DNA of 64,000 bases. Source: an uncultured Alphaproteobacteria bacterium (GTDB lineage: Bacteria > Pseudomonadota > Alphaproteobacteria > Methylaequorales > Methylaequoraceae). The notes under the pieces were generated by a model. That model saw only the letters and a program-made list of their open reading frames with translations. It searched no databases and was not told the origin of the DNA. Of the stretch, positions 10,892-21,402 are shown piece by piece. The stretch lies in contig CACBBU010000005.1 of assembly GCA_902537615.1 (NCBI GenBank), positions 1 through 64,000 of the forward strand. Reading direction: 5' to 3'. Numbering within the stretch: position 1 is the first letter of the stretch; each line of letters opens with the position of its first letter. Position numbers and translations under genes: made by a program.

Positions 10892-11852
10892 AAAAGTTTT
10901 AGGTATGGGTAATGCTGTACTAGATATTTTAGTTGAAACTTCAGATTCCTATCTACAAAAAAATAATTTGTCCAAGGGTTCAATGGTTTTAGTTGAGCAG
11001 GAAGAGTCAGATAAAATTGTTAATGACGTTACGCCAATCAAAAAAGATTCTGGTGGTTCAGTTGCGAATTCAATGGTTGGGATTTCTGTTTTAGGAGGAA
11101 GTGCATCTTTCTGTGGAAAGGTAAAAAACGACGAGCTTGGTCAAGACTTTGAAAAAAGAATGCAAATCACTGGAACTCAGTTTCTTTGCACAAAATCAGA
11201 CAGTGGCTTGCCAACAGCGAGATGTCTTGTGTTAGTTACTCCTGATGGAGAAAGAACTATGCAAACTTTTTTAGGAGCAAGTACTACTTTAAGTGAAAGC
11301 GATATAGAAGAAGATTTTTTTAATGATGTGAAGTTTTTATTTGTAGAGGGATATTTATGGAGCTCTCAATCGGCACAAAATGCAATTAGGAAAGCAGTTG
11401 AGTTGTCAAAAAAAAAAGACATTAAAGTTGTGTTTTCATTATCTGACCCAGGATTAACTAAAATGTATGCAAATGACTTTTCAAGCTTTATAGATAAATC
11501 AGTGGATATTTTAATTGGAAATGAGAACGAATTTTACGAAATCTTTCAATCAACAGACACAAATTCTATATTGAAACAAACTTCAAAGATGGTTGATATT
11601 GGTTTTATGACGCAAGGTAAAAATGGAGCTACATTATTTCAAAATAAACAATTTGATAAAATAAAAACCCCACCAGTAAATGATGTAGTTGATACAACTG
11701 GAGCTGGAGATATGTTTGCTGCAGGAACATTATTTAAGCTTCAAAACAATTCGTCAGCGAAAGACTCCGCTATTTTTGGATGTAAGGTGGCTGCTAGAAT
11801 TATCACCCAGTTTGGTGCGAGGCCAAACGATGACTTCAAATCTTCAATCTAA
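10884..11852 (+). CDS. PfkB-family sugar/nucleoside kinase (adenosine-kinase-like)
   Basis: GGSVANSMVGISVLGG and C-terminal VDTTGAGDMFAAG signature. Confidence 0.9.
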   Translation: MVKKVLGMGNAVLDILVETSDSYLQKNNLSKGSMVLVEQEESDKIVNDVTPIKKDSGGSVANSMVGISVLGGSASFCGKVKNDELGQDFEKRMQITGTQFLCTKSDSGLPTARCLVLVTPDGERTMQTFLGASTTLSESDIEEDFFNDVKFLFVEGYLWSSQSAQNAIRKAVELSKKKDIKVVFSLSDPGLTKMYANDFSSFIDKSVDILIGNENEFYEIFQSTDTNSILKQTSKMVDIGFMTQGKNGATLFQNKQFDKIKTPPVNDVVDTTGAGDMFAAGTLFKLQNNSSAKDSAIFGCKVAARIITQFGARPNDDFKSSI

Positions 11853-12061
11853 AAAAAGTAATTTGTAATACCGAATGCAAAAATTGGAATTTGGAATCCA
11901 AAGTTTGTCATTATAGCTTTGTCTTTACCTAAAAAACCAAAGGCTGTCCATAGAACAACTCCAAAACCATGAAAAAATATATTTAGGGGATAGATATTTA
12001 TATTGGTGAGAAGTATTCCTATTAAAACAAAAAAAGTTCCCAGCCACTTCAAGTTATTCAT
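11849..12061 (-). CDS. Small hydrophobic membrane protein, unknown function
   Basis: 70 aa ORF with two hydrophobic segments and a compact position. Confidence 0.5.
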   Translation of the reverse strand: MNNLKWLGTFFVLIGILLTNINIYPLNIFFHGFGVVLWTAFGFLGKDKAIMTNFGFQIPIFAFGITNYFF

Positions 12062-12103
12062 TACGTATTCTCCTTAGTTAAAAAATTCAAAAATTAGATA
12101 AAA

Positions 12104-13969
12104 TTAATCAATTATTGTCTTTATGGTTTCAATTACATCCCCAGTCTTGATCATGTTGATGTTATTATTTTTGTATAAATCCTGTGATGAGATGACAGTA
12201 TTCTTAGAGTTACCTACTGGAGCAAATTTATGATGATTTGTGGGTCCAAACAGTGAGATTAGAGGAATTCCACTGCTAGCTATTAAGTGACCGCAGCCAG
12301 TGTCATTTGCAATACCAAACTTACAATCTTTTGAAATATTTATAGTTTTTAAGGGGTTACTAGTTTCTACAATTTTTAGTCCAGGAAAGTGTTTTTTTTT
12401 TAGTATTGAATAAAGTCTTTTTTCTTTTGGGCCTAAAATAAAAATTGGAATATGTTTTTTTTCTTTTATAAATAACCCTATTTTTAAAAAATTATTAATA
12501 TCCCACATCTTCCAATTAACAGAGGCTCCTGGGCATATGACTACTTTTCTTGATGTGTTTGATTTATTCAATAAAGATTCTTTAAATTTTTCAGGAGAAA
12601 AAACATTAGCAAGATTAATTAATTGTTTTGTGAGATTTTTTTCGCCTCTATTTGAGGGAACAAAATCTGATAGCAGGTAATTTGCTGATGATGATATAAA
12701 GATTTTTGTAGGTATGGCTTTAAGTAAAAGTGAAGTAAGAAATCTTTTTTGAGTATCAATTACAATATCATAATTATCGAGTTTTTGTATTTTAAAAAAA
12801 TCTAAAATAGAAGAACCAAATTCTGTTTCATCAACTGAATGAATAATTTTTTCTGCTAATGGCTTTAATCCTCTTTTGAAAATTGAATATCCTTTTCCTG
12901 ACTTCCAAACTATTTCTGCTTGTGGAAATATGTTTTTAAGATGTTTTAAAAAAGGAAACTTTAATAAGGCATCACCAAGAAGGTCCAACCCGACATAGAT
13001 GAGAATTTTTTTTGGCTTATAGTTTAATTTTATTTTTCTAAGGGATTCACCTTTCCAAGTATCAAAGACTGTGAGTCTAAGTAACTCAAGAGATACGTTT
13101 TTCAATATTCTATTACTTATGTACGTTAAAAATAATCTATTAAAAACTGAAACTTTATTGTGTCTTCTTTGCCACGACCAGCATCGAGAAAGAATTTTTA
13201 TTTTACATTTTTTAACTAAACTTTTTTTTACAAATTTATGACTTTCCAAAAAGTTTATTGTTGCTATTGATAGATCATAAAGAAGTTGTCCGTTATTGCT
13301 TATAATTCTATTTTCAATAAATTCTGGAGCCACACATATTAATTTTTGACTCTGTCCAATCTTAAACTTTTTATTACCTTTATTTTTTAGGTGAAATCCT
13401 GCAACTCTCATTGGTAAAGAAAAGTCTTGAACAAAAACTTCATCATCACAACCACCAATAGATTTAAATACTGAGCTTTTAATCATTGAATTACTGGAGC
13501 CTCCCCATCCCCCTGGTAAGAATTTTTCAACAGGATTTTTAATAAGAAAGGCTGGTTGATTGTCCTTTTTAAATTTAAAATCGTTAATATTTTTTTGCCA
13601 ACCCCAATGACCATAGAGAAGATCAAGGTCTAATTTTTCCATTTCTTTTTTCATATAAACTAGTGCGTCAGGTGCAATAATGTCGTCACCATCAACAAAC
13701 TTTAAATAGGTATATTTTACAAATTTAAACGCAGAGTTTACGGCTTTACTAGGACCAGCATTTTTTTGTTTTATATATTTAATGTCTTTATTTTGTGACT
13801 TAATAAATTTCTTAATTACTAATTCTGACTTATCCGTTGATCCGTCATTGATAATAATAAGTTGAGAGTTCCCACTCATTTGTTTAGATATTGTTTCTAA
13901 GGTTTTAGAAATAAACTGTTCTTTATTATAGACAGTCACAATGATTGAGATGCCGTCTCTAAACTTCAT
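12104..13969 (-). CDS. Bifunctional glycosyltransferase: N-terminal GT2 + C-terminal GT9 (heptosyltransferase-like)
   Basis: N-term ISIIVTVYNKEQFISKTLETI...LIIINDGSTDKS...FVDGDD; C-term VVICPGASVNWKMWDI...GIANDTGCGHLIASSGIPLISLFGPTNHHKFAP. Confidence 0.85.
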   Translation of the reverse strand: MKFRDGISIIVTVYNKEQFISKTLETISKQMSGNSQLIIINDGSTDKSELVIKKFIKSQNKDIKYIKQKNAGPSKAVNSAFKFVKYTYLKFVDGDDIIAPDALVYMKKEMEKLDLDLLYGHWGWQKNINDFKFKKDNQPAFLIKNPVEKFLPGGWGGSSNSMIKSSVFKSIGGCDDEVFVQDFSLPMRVAGFHLKNKGNKKFKIGQSQKLICVAPEFIENRIISNNGQLLYDLSIATINFLESHKFVKKSLVKKCKIKILSRCWSWQRRHNKVSVFNRLFLTYISNRILKNVSLELLRLTVFDTWKGESLRKIKLNYKPKKILIYVGLDLLGDALLKFPFLKHLKNIFPQAEIVWKSGKGYSIFKRGLKPLAEKIIHSVDETEFGSSILDFFKIQKLDNYDIVIDTQKRFLTSLLLKAIPTKIFISSSANYLLSDFVPSNRGEKNLTKQLINLANVFSPEKFKESLLNKSNTSRKVVICPGASVNWKMWDINNFLKIGLFIKEKKHIPIFILGPKEKRLYSILKKKHFPGLKIVETSNPLKTINISKDCKFGIANDTGCGHLIASSGIPLISLFGPTNHHKFAPVGNSKNTVISSQDLYKNNNINMIKTGDVIETIKTIID

Positions 13970-14019
13970 TTTCTCATAATAAGTTACAATGTTTTTTTAA
14001 CAAGATAAGGACAAAGATT

Positions 14020-14709
14020 TTATTCGTAGTCTATAGAGTATCCTGCTGCGCGGACTGTTCTGATAAAGTTTTTAGTTCCTTTAGTATTAATCGCTTTTCT
14101 AAGTCGTCGAATATGAGTGTCAACTGTTCTCGATTCAACATAAATACCATGACCCCAGACAGAATCTAAAAGTTGTTCTCGTGAATATACTCTTCCTGGA
14201 TTTTCCATTAAATGTTTTAACAGTTTATATTCTGTTGGGCCTAGGTGAATCTTTTTTTCTCCTCTGTAAACTTTATGTTCGTTCAGGTTGATTGATATGT
14301 CTTGAAACTCAATTATTTCGGTTGTATTGGAAGATGATCTCCTTAAGAGAGAGTTAATTCTTGCAACGAGTTCAGCTGGGCTAAATGGCTTTGTTATGTA
14401 ATCGTCAGCTCCTGTATCCAGGCCACGTATTTTATCCTCTTCTTCACCTTTTGCTGAAAGAATAATAATTGGAATAGATGAAGTTTCTTTTTTTCTTCTC
14501 AATATTCTGCAAACCTCTAATCCTGAAGGCGCAGGAATCATCCAATCAATTATAGCTAATGATGGTATTTCTTCTTTTACAAGTAACAAGGCTTCTTCAC
14601 CATTTGTTGCTTCTTTAACTGAAAACCCGTTTTTTTGAAGATTATAAGAAATCATAGGAAGTAAAGCAGCATCATCTTCAACTACTAAAATTCTTTTTTT
14701 TTCACTCAT
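14020..14709 (-). CDS. phoB: Phosphate regulon response regulator PhoB
   Basis: Receiver and winged-helix domains (LGPTEYKLLKHLMENPGRVYSREQLLDSVWG); adjacent to phoU/pst. Confidence 0.95.
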   Translation of the reverse strand: MSEKKRILVVEDDAALLPMISYNLQKNGFSVKEATNGEEALLLVKEEIPSLAIIDWMIPAPSGLEVCRILRRKKETSSIPIIILSAKGEEEDKIRGLDTGADDYITKPFSPAELVARINSLLRRSSSNTTEIIEFQDISINLNEHKVYRGEKKIHLGPTEYKLLKHLMENPGRVYSREQLLDSVWGHGIYVESRTVDTHIRRLRKAINTKGTKNFIRTVRAAGYSIDYE

Positions 14710-15377
14710 CTTTTTACTAATTTACCCTTTAAGTTGTAAATTACTTCTTTTGAAATAACTTTTGATAAGTCTCCAATTCTCTCTAGCTCTTTGGCAATAA
14801 ATAACATTTGGGTACAAAAACCTAGAATCTTTGGTTCTTCCATCATCAAGTGTAAATGTTCTCTAAAACAAGTTTCATAGACAGAGTTAATTGTAACATC
14901 CTCTGCAGGGACTATCTGAGCAATTTTTTGCGACTCTTGATCATATGAGCTTAAGGCTTTTGAAAAATTTTTTAGAACCAATTGACCTAATTGATATATT
15001 GAATCTGTTAAATAATTTTCTGGAGCTTTTTTTACATGAAGAATTCTACCTGCAATATTTGAGGCATGATCTCCTATTCTTTCTAAAATACTAGAGATTT
15101 TAAGTGAAATTATTATTTTTCTAAGATCATCTGCAAGAGGCTGCCTTTTACTAAGGGTTATTGTTGCAAGCTCTCTTATTTTTGTTTCCTGAGCATCAAT
15201 TTCATCATCATTCGTAATGATTTCATTGGCTTTTGCTATATTAATTATTCTAGTGATATTTATTGCATGGAATAACTGTTTTTCACAATTCAAACCCATT
15301 TCAACTAAATTAGATTTAAGTGAATTAAGATCCTCATCATAGTTTGAAACTATATGTTCTTTCATTAATTTATCCAA
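14706..15377 (-). CDS. phoU: Phosphate signalling protein PhoU
   Basis: [15 protein letters not shown] and [16 protein letters not shown]; pst operon context. Confidence 0.94.
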   Translation of the reverse strand: MDKLMKEHIVSNYDEDLNSLKSNLVEMGLNCEKQLFHAINITRIINIAKANEIITNDDEIDAQETKIRELATITLSKRQPLADDLRKIIISLKISSILERIGDHASNIAGRILHVKKAPENYLTDSIYQLGQLVLKNFSKALSSYDQESQKIAQIVPAEDVTINSVYETCFREHLHLMMEEPKILGFCTQMLFIAKELERIGDLSKVISKEVIYNLKGKLVKR

Positions 15378-16158
15378 TCTTTCCTGTTATATAGTCCTGA
15401 GTTTTTTTTTCTTTTGGCATTGAGAAAACGTCTTCGGTTTTTCCAACTTCTATAAGACTACCCATGTGAAAAAAAGCAGTTTGGTTGGACACTCTGGCTG
15501 CTTGTTGCATTGAATGGGTCACTATTACAATTGTATAATTTTTTGATAATTCGTCAATTAGCTCTTCGATTTTAGCTGTTGCTATCGGATCAAGAGCAGA
15601 GCAAGGTTCATCCATGAGGATTACTTCAGGGCTAACAGCAATAGCTCTTGCAATGCATAATCGTTGCTGCTGTCCACCGGATAAAGATGTTCCAGGTTCA
15701 TCTATTCTATCTTTTACCTCATCATAAAGACCAGCTTTCTTTAAGCTTACTTCGACTAAGTTGTTAAGTTCATCCCCACTGTTTGCTAACCCATGTATTT
15801 TTGGCCCGTAGGCTACATTTTCAAAAATTGATTTCGGGAAAGGATTGGGTTTCTGAAAAACCATACCAATTCTTGCTCTCAGCAAAACTGGATCAAGGTT
15901 TTTTTCATATATATTTTGTTCGTCTACAAAGATTTGACCCTCTACCTTACATATTTCAATGCTATCATTCATTCTATTTAGACAACGAAGAAAAGTGGAC
16001 TTACCGCATCCACTAGGACCGATAAGAGATGTTACTTTTCTTTCAGGGATTTCCAAGTTTATGTTAGAAAGAGCTTTTTTTTCTCCATAAAAAACATTAA
16101 GTTTTTTACTCTTAATTTTGACAGTTTCTTTCATGATATTACTACCATTTCTTTTCAA
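15370..16158 (-). CDS. pstB: Phosphate ABC transporter ATP-binding protein
   Basis: [52 protein letters not shown]. Confidence 0.97.
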   Translation of the reverse strand: MKRNGSNIMKETVKIKSKKLNVFYGEKKALSNINLEIPERKVTSLIGPSGCGKSTFLRCLNRMNDSIEICKVEGQIFVDEQNIYEKNLDPVLLRARIGMVFQKPNPFPKSIFENVAYGPKIHGLANSGDELNNLVEVSLKKAGLYDEVKDRIDEPGTSLSGGQQQRLCIARAIAVSPEVILMDEPCSALDPIATAKIEELIDELSKNYTIVIVTHSMQQAARVSNQTAFFHMGSLIEVGKTEDVFSMPKEKKTQDYITGKIG

Positions 16159-17455
16159 ACTTTTGTCTAACGAAAACTGCTACACTATTCATAATTACTA
16201 AAAATGTCAAAAGAACCATTATTCCAGCTGCGGTTAGTTCCACAAAACCTCTAGCTGCAGTACTTTTCCATAAGTAAATTTGAACTGGTAGAACTGTTGC
16301 TGAATCAGTAAGAGATCCTGGAATATCTACAATAAAGGCAACCATACCTATCATTAAAAGAGGAGCTGACTCCCCTAAGGCTTGTGACATACCAATAATG
16401 GTTCCTGTAAGTATTCCAGGCATAGATTGTGGTATAACGTGATGAGTTACTGCTTGGAATTTTGTTGCACCTAGTCCAATAGCCGCTTCTCTGATTGAAG
16501 GGGGAACAGCTTTTAGTGATGCTCTTGTAGAAATAATAATTGTTGGTAAGGTCATGAGAGCCAGAACCATCCCTCCTACAATTGGAGCTGATCTTGGTAA
16601 ATGCATTACGTTTAAAAAAATAGCTAAGCCCAAAAGCCCAAAAATTATTGAAGGAACTGCCGCAAGATTATTGATATTAATCTCAATAAAGTCTGTAAAT
16701 TTATTTTTGGGAGCTAGTTCTTCTAAGAACACACCCGAGGCGACAGCAACAGGAAAACATAATAATAATGTAACAAGTAATGTAAAAAAAGAACCTAACA
16801 TTGACCCTAGAATACCTGCTTGCTCAGGTTCTGTTGAGTCCGCATTTGATAAGAAATTCGTATTTAACCCAAATTTTATATCTCCATTTTTCTTCAAGGC
16901 ATTAAACCAGCTCATTTGAATGTTATTTATCAATCTATCTTCTTCTAAAAAATTTTCCATCTGAGGGTTTTTATGGATAACATCAATTGTAGATGATGCT
17001 AATAACCAAATTTTTTTTGATTCTCCAATTATTTCAATATTTTCCATAGCAAGCTTCATAAGATTTTGCTCTGCTGCTGATGAAATAAAAACAGAAAGGT
17101 CCCTGAAAGTTTTTCTATCTTTTACTTCGGGAAAATAGTTTTTTAAAGCGTCATTTATTAATAATTTATAATTTGCAAACTTAAATTCTTCGGGGTTATT
17201 GGTTTTGTTGGGATCAATGATTTCTTGGTCAAAATTAATCTCTAATTGTATAAAAGTACTTTTGAATGCACCTTTTCCTTCTACGAAAATTGAAGACAGA
17301 ATCGTTATTAAAAATATAACAGCAGTACCAATTCCCAGAATTCCAAAAAATCTAAATCTTTTTTCACTTCTATGCCTTTTTTCAAGCGATTTGCTTATTA
17401 ATTCAGTGTTTTTACTCATATCTTTCTCTGTATTTTTGGACAATTTTAAGTGCAT
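16142..17455 (-). CDS. pstA: Phosphate ABC transporter permease PstA
   Basis: Permease motif [30 protein letters not shown]; operon context. Confidence 0.95.
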   Translation of the reverse strand: MHLKLSKNTEKDMSKNTELISKSLEKRHRSEKRFRFFGILGIGTAVIFLITILSSIFVEGKGAFKSTFIQLEINFDQEIIDPNKTNNPEEFKFANYKLLINDALKNYFPEVKDRKTFRDLSVFISSAAEQNLMKLAMENIEIIGESKKIWLLASSTIDVIHKNPQMENFLEEDRLINNIQMSWFNALKKNGDIKFGLNTNFLSNADSTEPEQAGILGSMLGSFFTLLVTLLLCFPVAVASGVFLEELAPKNKFTDFIEININNLAAVPSIIFGLLGLAIFLNVMHLPRSAPIVGGMVLALMTLPTIIISTRASLKAVPPSIREAAIGLGATKFQAVTHHVIPQSMPGILTGTIIGMSQALGESAPLLMIGMVAFIVDIPGSLTDSATVLPVQIYLWKSTAARGFVELTAAGIMVLLTFLVIMNSVAVFVRQKFEKKW

Positions 17456-18797
17456 ACAAATTCAATAATAAAGTTACAAAAAATAAAGTTATTCCGAGAG
17501 CAAATGCAGCGAGGGTTTTTGCACTATCAAATTCTTGGTCGCCTACTAATAGCGTTACAATTTGAACAGTTACAGTGGTTACTGCCTCTAAAGGATTCGC
17601 AGTAAGATTTGCTGCAATACCTGCAGCCATTACAACAATCATTGTTTCCCCAATTGCACGTGAAATCGCTAATAAAATTGCTCCTACTATTCCTGGGAGT
17701 GCAGCAGGTAAAATAACTTTTTTAATAGTTTCTGATTTAGTAGCACCCATAGCATATGATCCATCTCTAAGTGACGTCGGAACAGATGTTATTACATCGT
17801 CTGATAATGAAGAAATAAACGGGATGATCATTATTCCCATAACCCCTCCTGCTGCCAATGCACTTTCTGAAGCCATTGACAACCCTAATGATGAAACAAA
17901 ATCCTTCAAAAATGGACCAACTGTTATTGCAGCAAAAAAACCGTAAACGACTGTTGGAACTCCAGCTAATATTTCAAGAATTGGCTTGAAGGTTTTTCTT
18001 ACAGTTGGTCTGGCGTATTCTGCCAGATAAATTGCTGATAGAAGGCCAACAGGGATAGCAACTGCCATTGCAACTAAGGTAATTAAAAGTGTTCCTGTGA
18101 AAATTGGTATCGCTCCGAATGAACCCTGGCTTGCTATCTGATCTTCTCTAATAGCAGTTTGAGGGCTCCAAGCTAAACCAAATAAAAAATCAAAAAAAGG
18201 GACTCTTTCAAAAAACCTAACGGCCTCAAAAATTAATGAAAAAACAATTCCTATAGTTGTAATAATTGCAATTACTGAACAAAAAATTAAAAGGTTTATA
18301 TTTGCTTTTTCAACTGCTTGACGTGCCCTGAAAAAAGTAGAGACTTTTCTCAGTGAAACCAAACTTGAAATTAAACCTACAACCAGTACTAAAAGAAAAA
18401 CATATGAATCAGAATTAGTTGTTAATGTCTGATAATAAGCCGCGGAATCAATAATTAAAGGATTAGTCCCTGGAAAAATTTTTTCTGGGTTTGTTGCTTT
18501 TATTGTATCCATGAGCATCGATGGGTTGCCTTTGAAGTTATCAACAAGGCTTAGTGGAATAGATTCTTTAAGGAAGATGTCAATTATGTAAGGTTTAAAA
18601 AAAAACCAACAAATAAGTATTATTGAACTGGGTAACAACAACCACAAAAGAGAATATGTTCCATAATAAGAAGGAAGGGAAGGAAGTTTTGATCCTTTTG
18701 TAATATCTTCGTTAATTTTAAGAGCTTTTGTAGTTCCATACCAATGGATGTAAAAGCTAAGAAAACAAAAGATGATTAAAAAGGACCAAAACCCCAT
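17412..18797 (-). CDS. pstC: Phosphate ABC transporter permease PstC
   Basis: LEILAGVPTVVYGFFA, SYAMGATKSETIKKVILPAALPGIVGA; operon context. Confidence 0.95.
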   Translation of the reverse strand: MGFWSFLIIFCFLSFYIHWYGTTKALKINEDITKGSKLPSLPSYYGTYSLLWLLLPSSIILICWFFFKPYIIDIFLKESIPLSLVDNFKGNPSMLMDTIKATNPEKIFPGTNPLIIDSAAYYQTLTTNSDSYVFLLVLVVGLISSLVSLRKVSTFFRARQAVEKANINLLIFCSVIAIITTIGIVFSLIFEAVRFFERVPFFDFLFGLAWSPQTAIREDQIASQGSFGAIPIFTGTLLITLVAMAVAIPVGLLSAIYLAEYARPTVRKTFKPILEILAGVPTVVYGFFAAITVGPFLKDFVSSLGLSMASESALAAGGVMGIMIIPFISSLSDDVITSVPTSLRDGSYAMGATKSETIKKVILPAALPGIVGAILLAISRAIGETMIVVMAAGIAANLTANPLEAVTTVTVQIVTLLVGDQEFDSAKTLAAFALGITLFFVTLLLNLYALKIVQKYRERYE

Positions 18798-18806
18798 ATT
18801 TAAAGC

Positions 18807-19859
18807 TTACTTCTTCTGAAGAACTTTTGCATCAAATTTTGCCAAAGATTTACCATCTTTTTCAAATTTTGCTCTTTCACCTTCAGGGAGTGGTATTAGG
18901 CCTTTGGGGACTAAATAACCATCATTTCCTATTGCCTTACTTGCTGTAAATTCTCTTACATATTCTTTAACACCTGGAATTACAGATGCATGAGCATTTT
19001 TTACATAAAAGAATAAAGATCTCGAAACAGGATACTTTCCAGAGGAGATTGCTTCAAATTCAGGAAAAACGCCATCAACCTTGGCGGCTTTCACTTTATC
19101 TCTATTTTGATCTAAAAAAGAATAACCAAAAACTCCTAATGCATTTGGATCAGCAACTAATTTTTCAATGATTAAATTATCATTTTCACCAGCCTCAACG
19201 AATGGACCATCTTCCCTAACGCTTCTACACTGCTTTTTATAAAGTTTTTTGTTAGATTTTTTTAAAGCTTTTCTTCCGGGAAACTTTTTACAGCCTCTTT
19301 CGATAGCAAGCTCGTTAAAAGCATCTCGCGTTCCAGAAGTTGGAGGCGGTCCAATAACTACAATAGGCTTGGCAGGAAGAGCTGGGTTAACTTCATTCCA
19401 CATTTTGTATGGGTTAGGTTTAACTGTGTTTCCTTCAGGGTCAGCTGGAACATCTTTTGCTAAAGCTAAGTAAACATCTTTTAAAGTTAGCTCTAACATT
19501 GGTGCAGATTTAGCATTTGCCATTGCAATACCATCGAAACCAACTTTAATTTCAGTAATGTCGGTAACACCATTTTTAGTACATTTTTTTACTTCTTTCA
19601 TCTTAATTCTTCTAGAAGCATTAGTTATATCTGGATGTTCTGTACCTAATCCAGCACAAAAAAGCTTTAATCCGCCCCCTGAGCCAGTTGACTCAATAAC
19701 TGGCGTTTTAAAACCACTTGTTTTTCCAAATCTTTCAGCAACAACTGTTGCAAAAGGATATACCGTTGAAGACCCAACGATTTTAATTTGATCACGTGAA
19801 CTGACCTGGCTAGATAAACCAATAGTCAGAGCAGCTGCGACTAACATAGTTTTTTTCAT
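18807..19859 (-). CDS. pstS: Phosphate-binding periplasmic protein PstS
   Basis: Signal peptide, KIVGSSTVYPFATVVAERF, ESTGSGGGLKLF, SGTRDAF. Confidence 0.96.
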   Translation of the reverse strand: MKKTMLVAAALTIGLSSQVSSRDQIKIVGSSTVYPFATVVAERFGKTSGFKTPVIESTGSGGGLKLFCAGLGTEHPDITNASRRIKMKEVKKCTKNGVTDITEIKVGFDGIAMANAKSAPMLELTLKDVYLALAKDVPADPEGNTVKPNPYKMWNEVNPALPAKPIVVIGPPPTSGTRDAFNELAIERGCKKFPGRKALKKSNKKLYKKQCRSVREDGPFVEAGENDNLIIEKLVADPNALGVFGYSFLDQNRDKVKAAKVDGVFPEFEAISSGKYPVSRSLFFYVKNAHASVIPGVKEYVREFTASKAIGNDGYLVPKGLIPLPEGERAKFEKDGKSLAKFDAKVLQKK

Positions 19860-19920
19860 TATTTTCCTCTCTTTGTTGAAAAGTTAAGATTTAAAAATAA
19901 AGAATAATGAGGAAACAAAT

Positions 19921-19948
19921 ATTACAGAATTGTTACAGTTTTATGACA
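19921..19948 (-). promoter_or_regulatory. Pho box upstream of pstS (three 11-bp-phased half-sites)
   Basis: Minus strand TGTCATAAAAC|TGTAACAATTC|TGTAAT; matches the CTGTCAT-N4-CTGTCAT PhoB consensus; about 60 bp upstream of the pstS ATG. Confidence 0.85.
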
Positions 19949-19956
19949 TAATTTTT

Positions 19957-21402
19957 TTAATTATTTTTGTATATGTTAGATATGTTTTCAATTCCCCTAT
20001 TAAGAGATTGACTGAAAACTAAATGAGGATCTTTATTAATTTTCAAGGATACTTTATTTTTTTTTGTCATACTAATTTTACAAAGCTTAAGAACTTTGTA
20101 GTTTAGTCTTCCGGTCAAATGATGGACTATTCTAAGCAACTGCCCAAGAACTTTACAACTTTCCAATTCACGCGGTGAAACTTTGTTTGTGTAAGTTGTT
20201 ACAAAATTATCTTTTATAGAGTTTGAATATCTGAAATAAAGAATTAAAGATAAAAGATACCTATCTTTTCTTTCTAAATGATTGAATGGATAATATAGAA
20301 TCTCTTCTAATGCAAAAACACGTCTGTGCTCTGGATGAATGTTGGCCCCTATATTCATCAACCAACAAGCTGCTTTGACAATTCTGTCGCACAATTTTAT
20401 GTTACCATCAAATGATTTTACCCAGTCGAAAATTTTTTTTACATCCCTGGTCTTTGCTAAATTTGAGATTTTCTTAACCTGCGAAAAAAAGGGATCACTT
20501 TCCTTTTCACTTATGTTTTTGTAAAGTATTCCTTCTCTTATTCCTGTATTTGTAAAATAGATATTTTTTATTTTAAATTTTTTTACAATTTTTTCTAAAA
20601 TAACAAGGCTGTAAGGAATTATCTGACACCTAGACTTAGAAATTTTTTTTAGGAAATTTTCGTTAATTGTACCCTCTTTAAATATTACTTTTCTGATTGA
20701 GTGAATAAAATTTTCAGCATTAACTGAGTAGTCTTGAATTATTTTAATCTCATCATTTTCGATATGCATGTGAACTTTTGCTAATGCCCTAAAGGACCCA
20801 CCTATTGCATAGAAATTTTTAAAGTTTTTAGATTCAATTTTTTTTAAATTTCTATCTATAAAATTTGAAACAATGACTCCATCTGGCTGACCTAAACCTT
20901 GAAGTACTACATGACCTAAATTTGATGACCCAAGAAATTCCGATTGGTCTCTTTTTTTTACTTTAACTAACTCTAGGCTTCCTCCACCAAAGTCTCCAAC
21001 TAATCCATTAACTATATTTCTTGAAAAAAATAAACCTTTTGCAGCGAGAAGGCCTTCTTCCTTTTCACTTAAAACTTTTAATCGAATTCCAAATTTTTTT
21101 AAAATTAAGTTTACCAATATTTGCTTATTTTTTGCTGTTCTTACAGCTGCAGATCCAAAAACAATGATATTTTTTTTCTTTATGTTTTTTGAAATCTCAA
21201 AAAATCTTTTTAAAACAATTATTAACTCCTCGATCATTCCTTTTGAAAAAGATCGATTAGAACATATAATTTTTCCTAAATTCATAACTACCTTTTCGTT
21301 GAAAATTGTATTTGCTGAATAACTAACTGAGTCAAAGATAACTAATCTAACTGAAGATGATCCAATGTCTATAACAGCGAAAGGAGATTTATTTTTTTTC
21401 AT
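19957..21402 (-). CDS. ppx: Exopolyphosphatase / Ppx-GppA phosphatase
   Basis: FAVIDIGSSSVRLVIFD, GSAAVRTAKN, GLVGDFGGGSLELVKV; overlaps ppk. Confidence 0.92.
   Translation of the reverse strand: MKKNKSPFAVIDIGSSSVRLVIFDSVSYSANTIFNEKVVMNLGKIICSNRSFSKGMIEELIIVLKRFFEISKNIKKKNIIVFGSAAVRTAKNKQILVNLILKKFGIRLKVLSEKEEGLLAAKGLFFSRNIVNGLVGDFGGGSLELVKVKKRDQSEFLGSSNLGHVVLQGLGQPDGVIVSNFIDRNLKKIESKNFKNFYAIGGSFRALAKVHMHIENDEIKIIQDYSVNAENFIHSIRKVIFKEGTINENFLKKISKSRCQIIPYSLVILEKIVKKFKIKNIYFTNTGIREGILYKNISEKESDPFFSQVKKISNLAKTRDVKKIFDWVKSFDGNIKLCDRIVKAACWLMNIGANIHPEHRRVFALEEILYYPFNHLERKDRYLLSLILYFRYSNSIKDNFVTTYTNKVSPRELESCKVLGQLLRIVHHLTGRLNYKVLKLCKISMTKKNKVSLKINKDPHLVFSQSLNRGIENISNIYKNN

Noticed and set aside
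16554-16919. Plus-strand ORFs within pstA/pstC/pstS (also 17575-17946, 19249-19473, 19558-19791)
   Set aside because: Fully antisense to well-supported pst genes; no family motifs.
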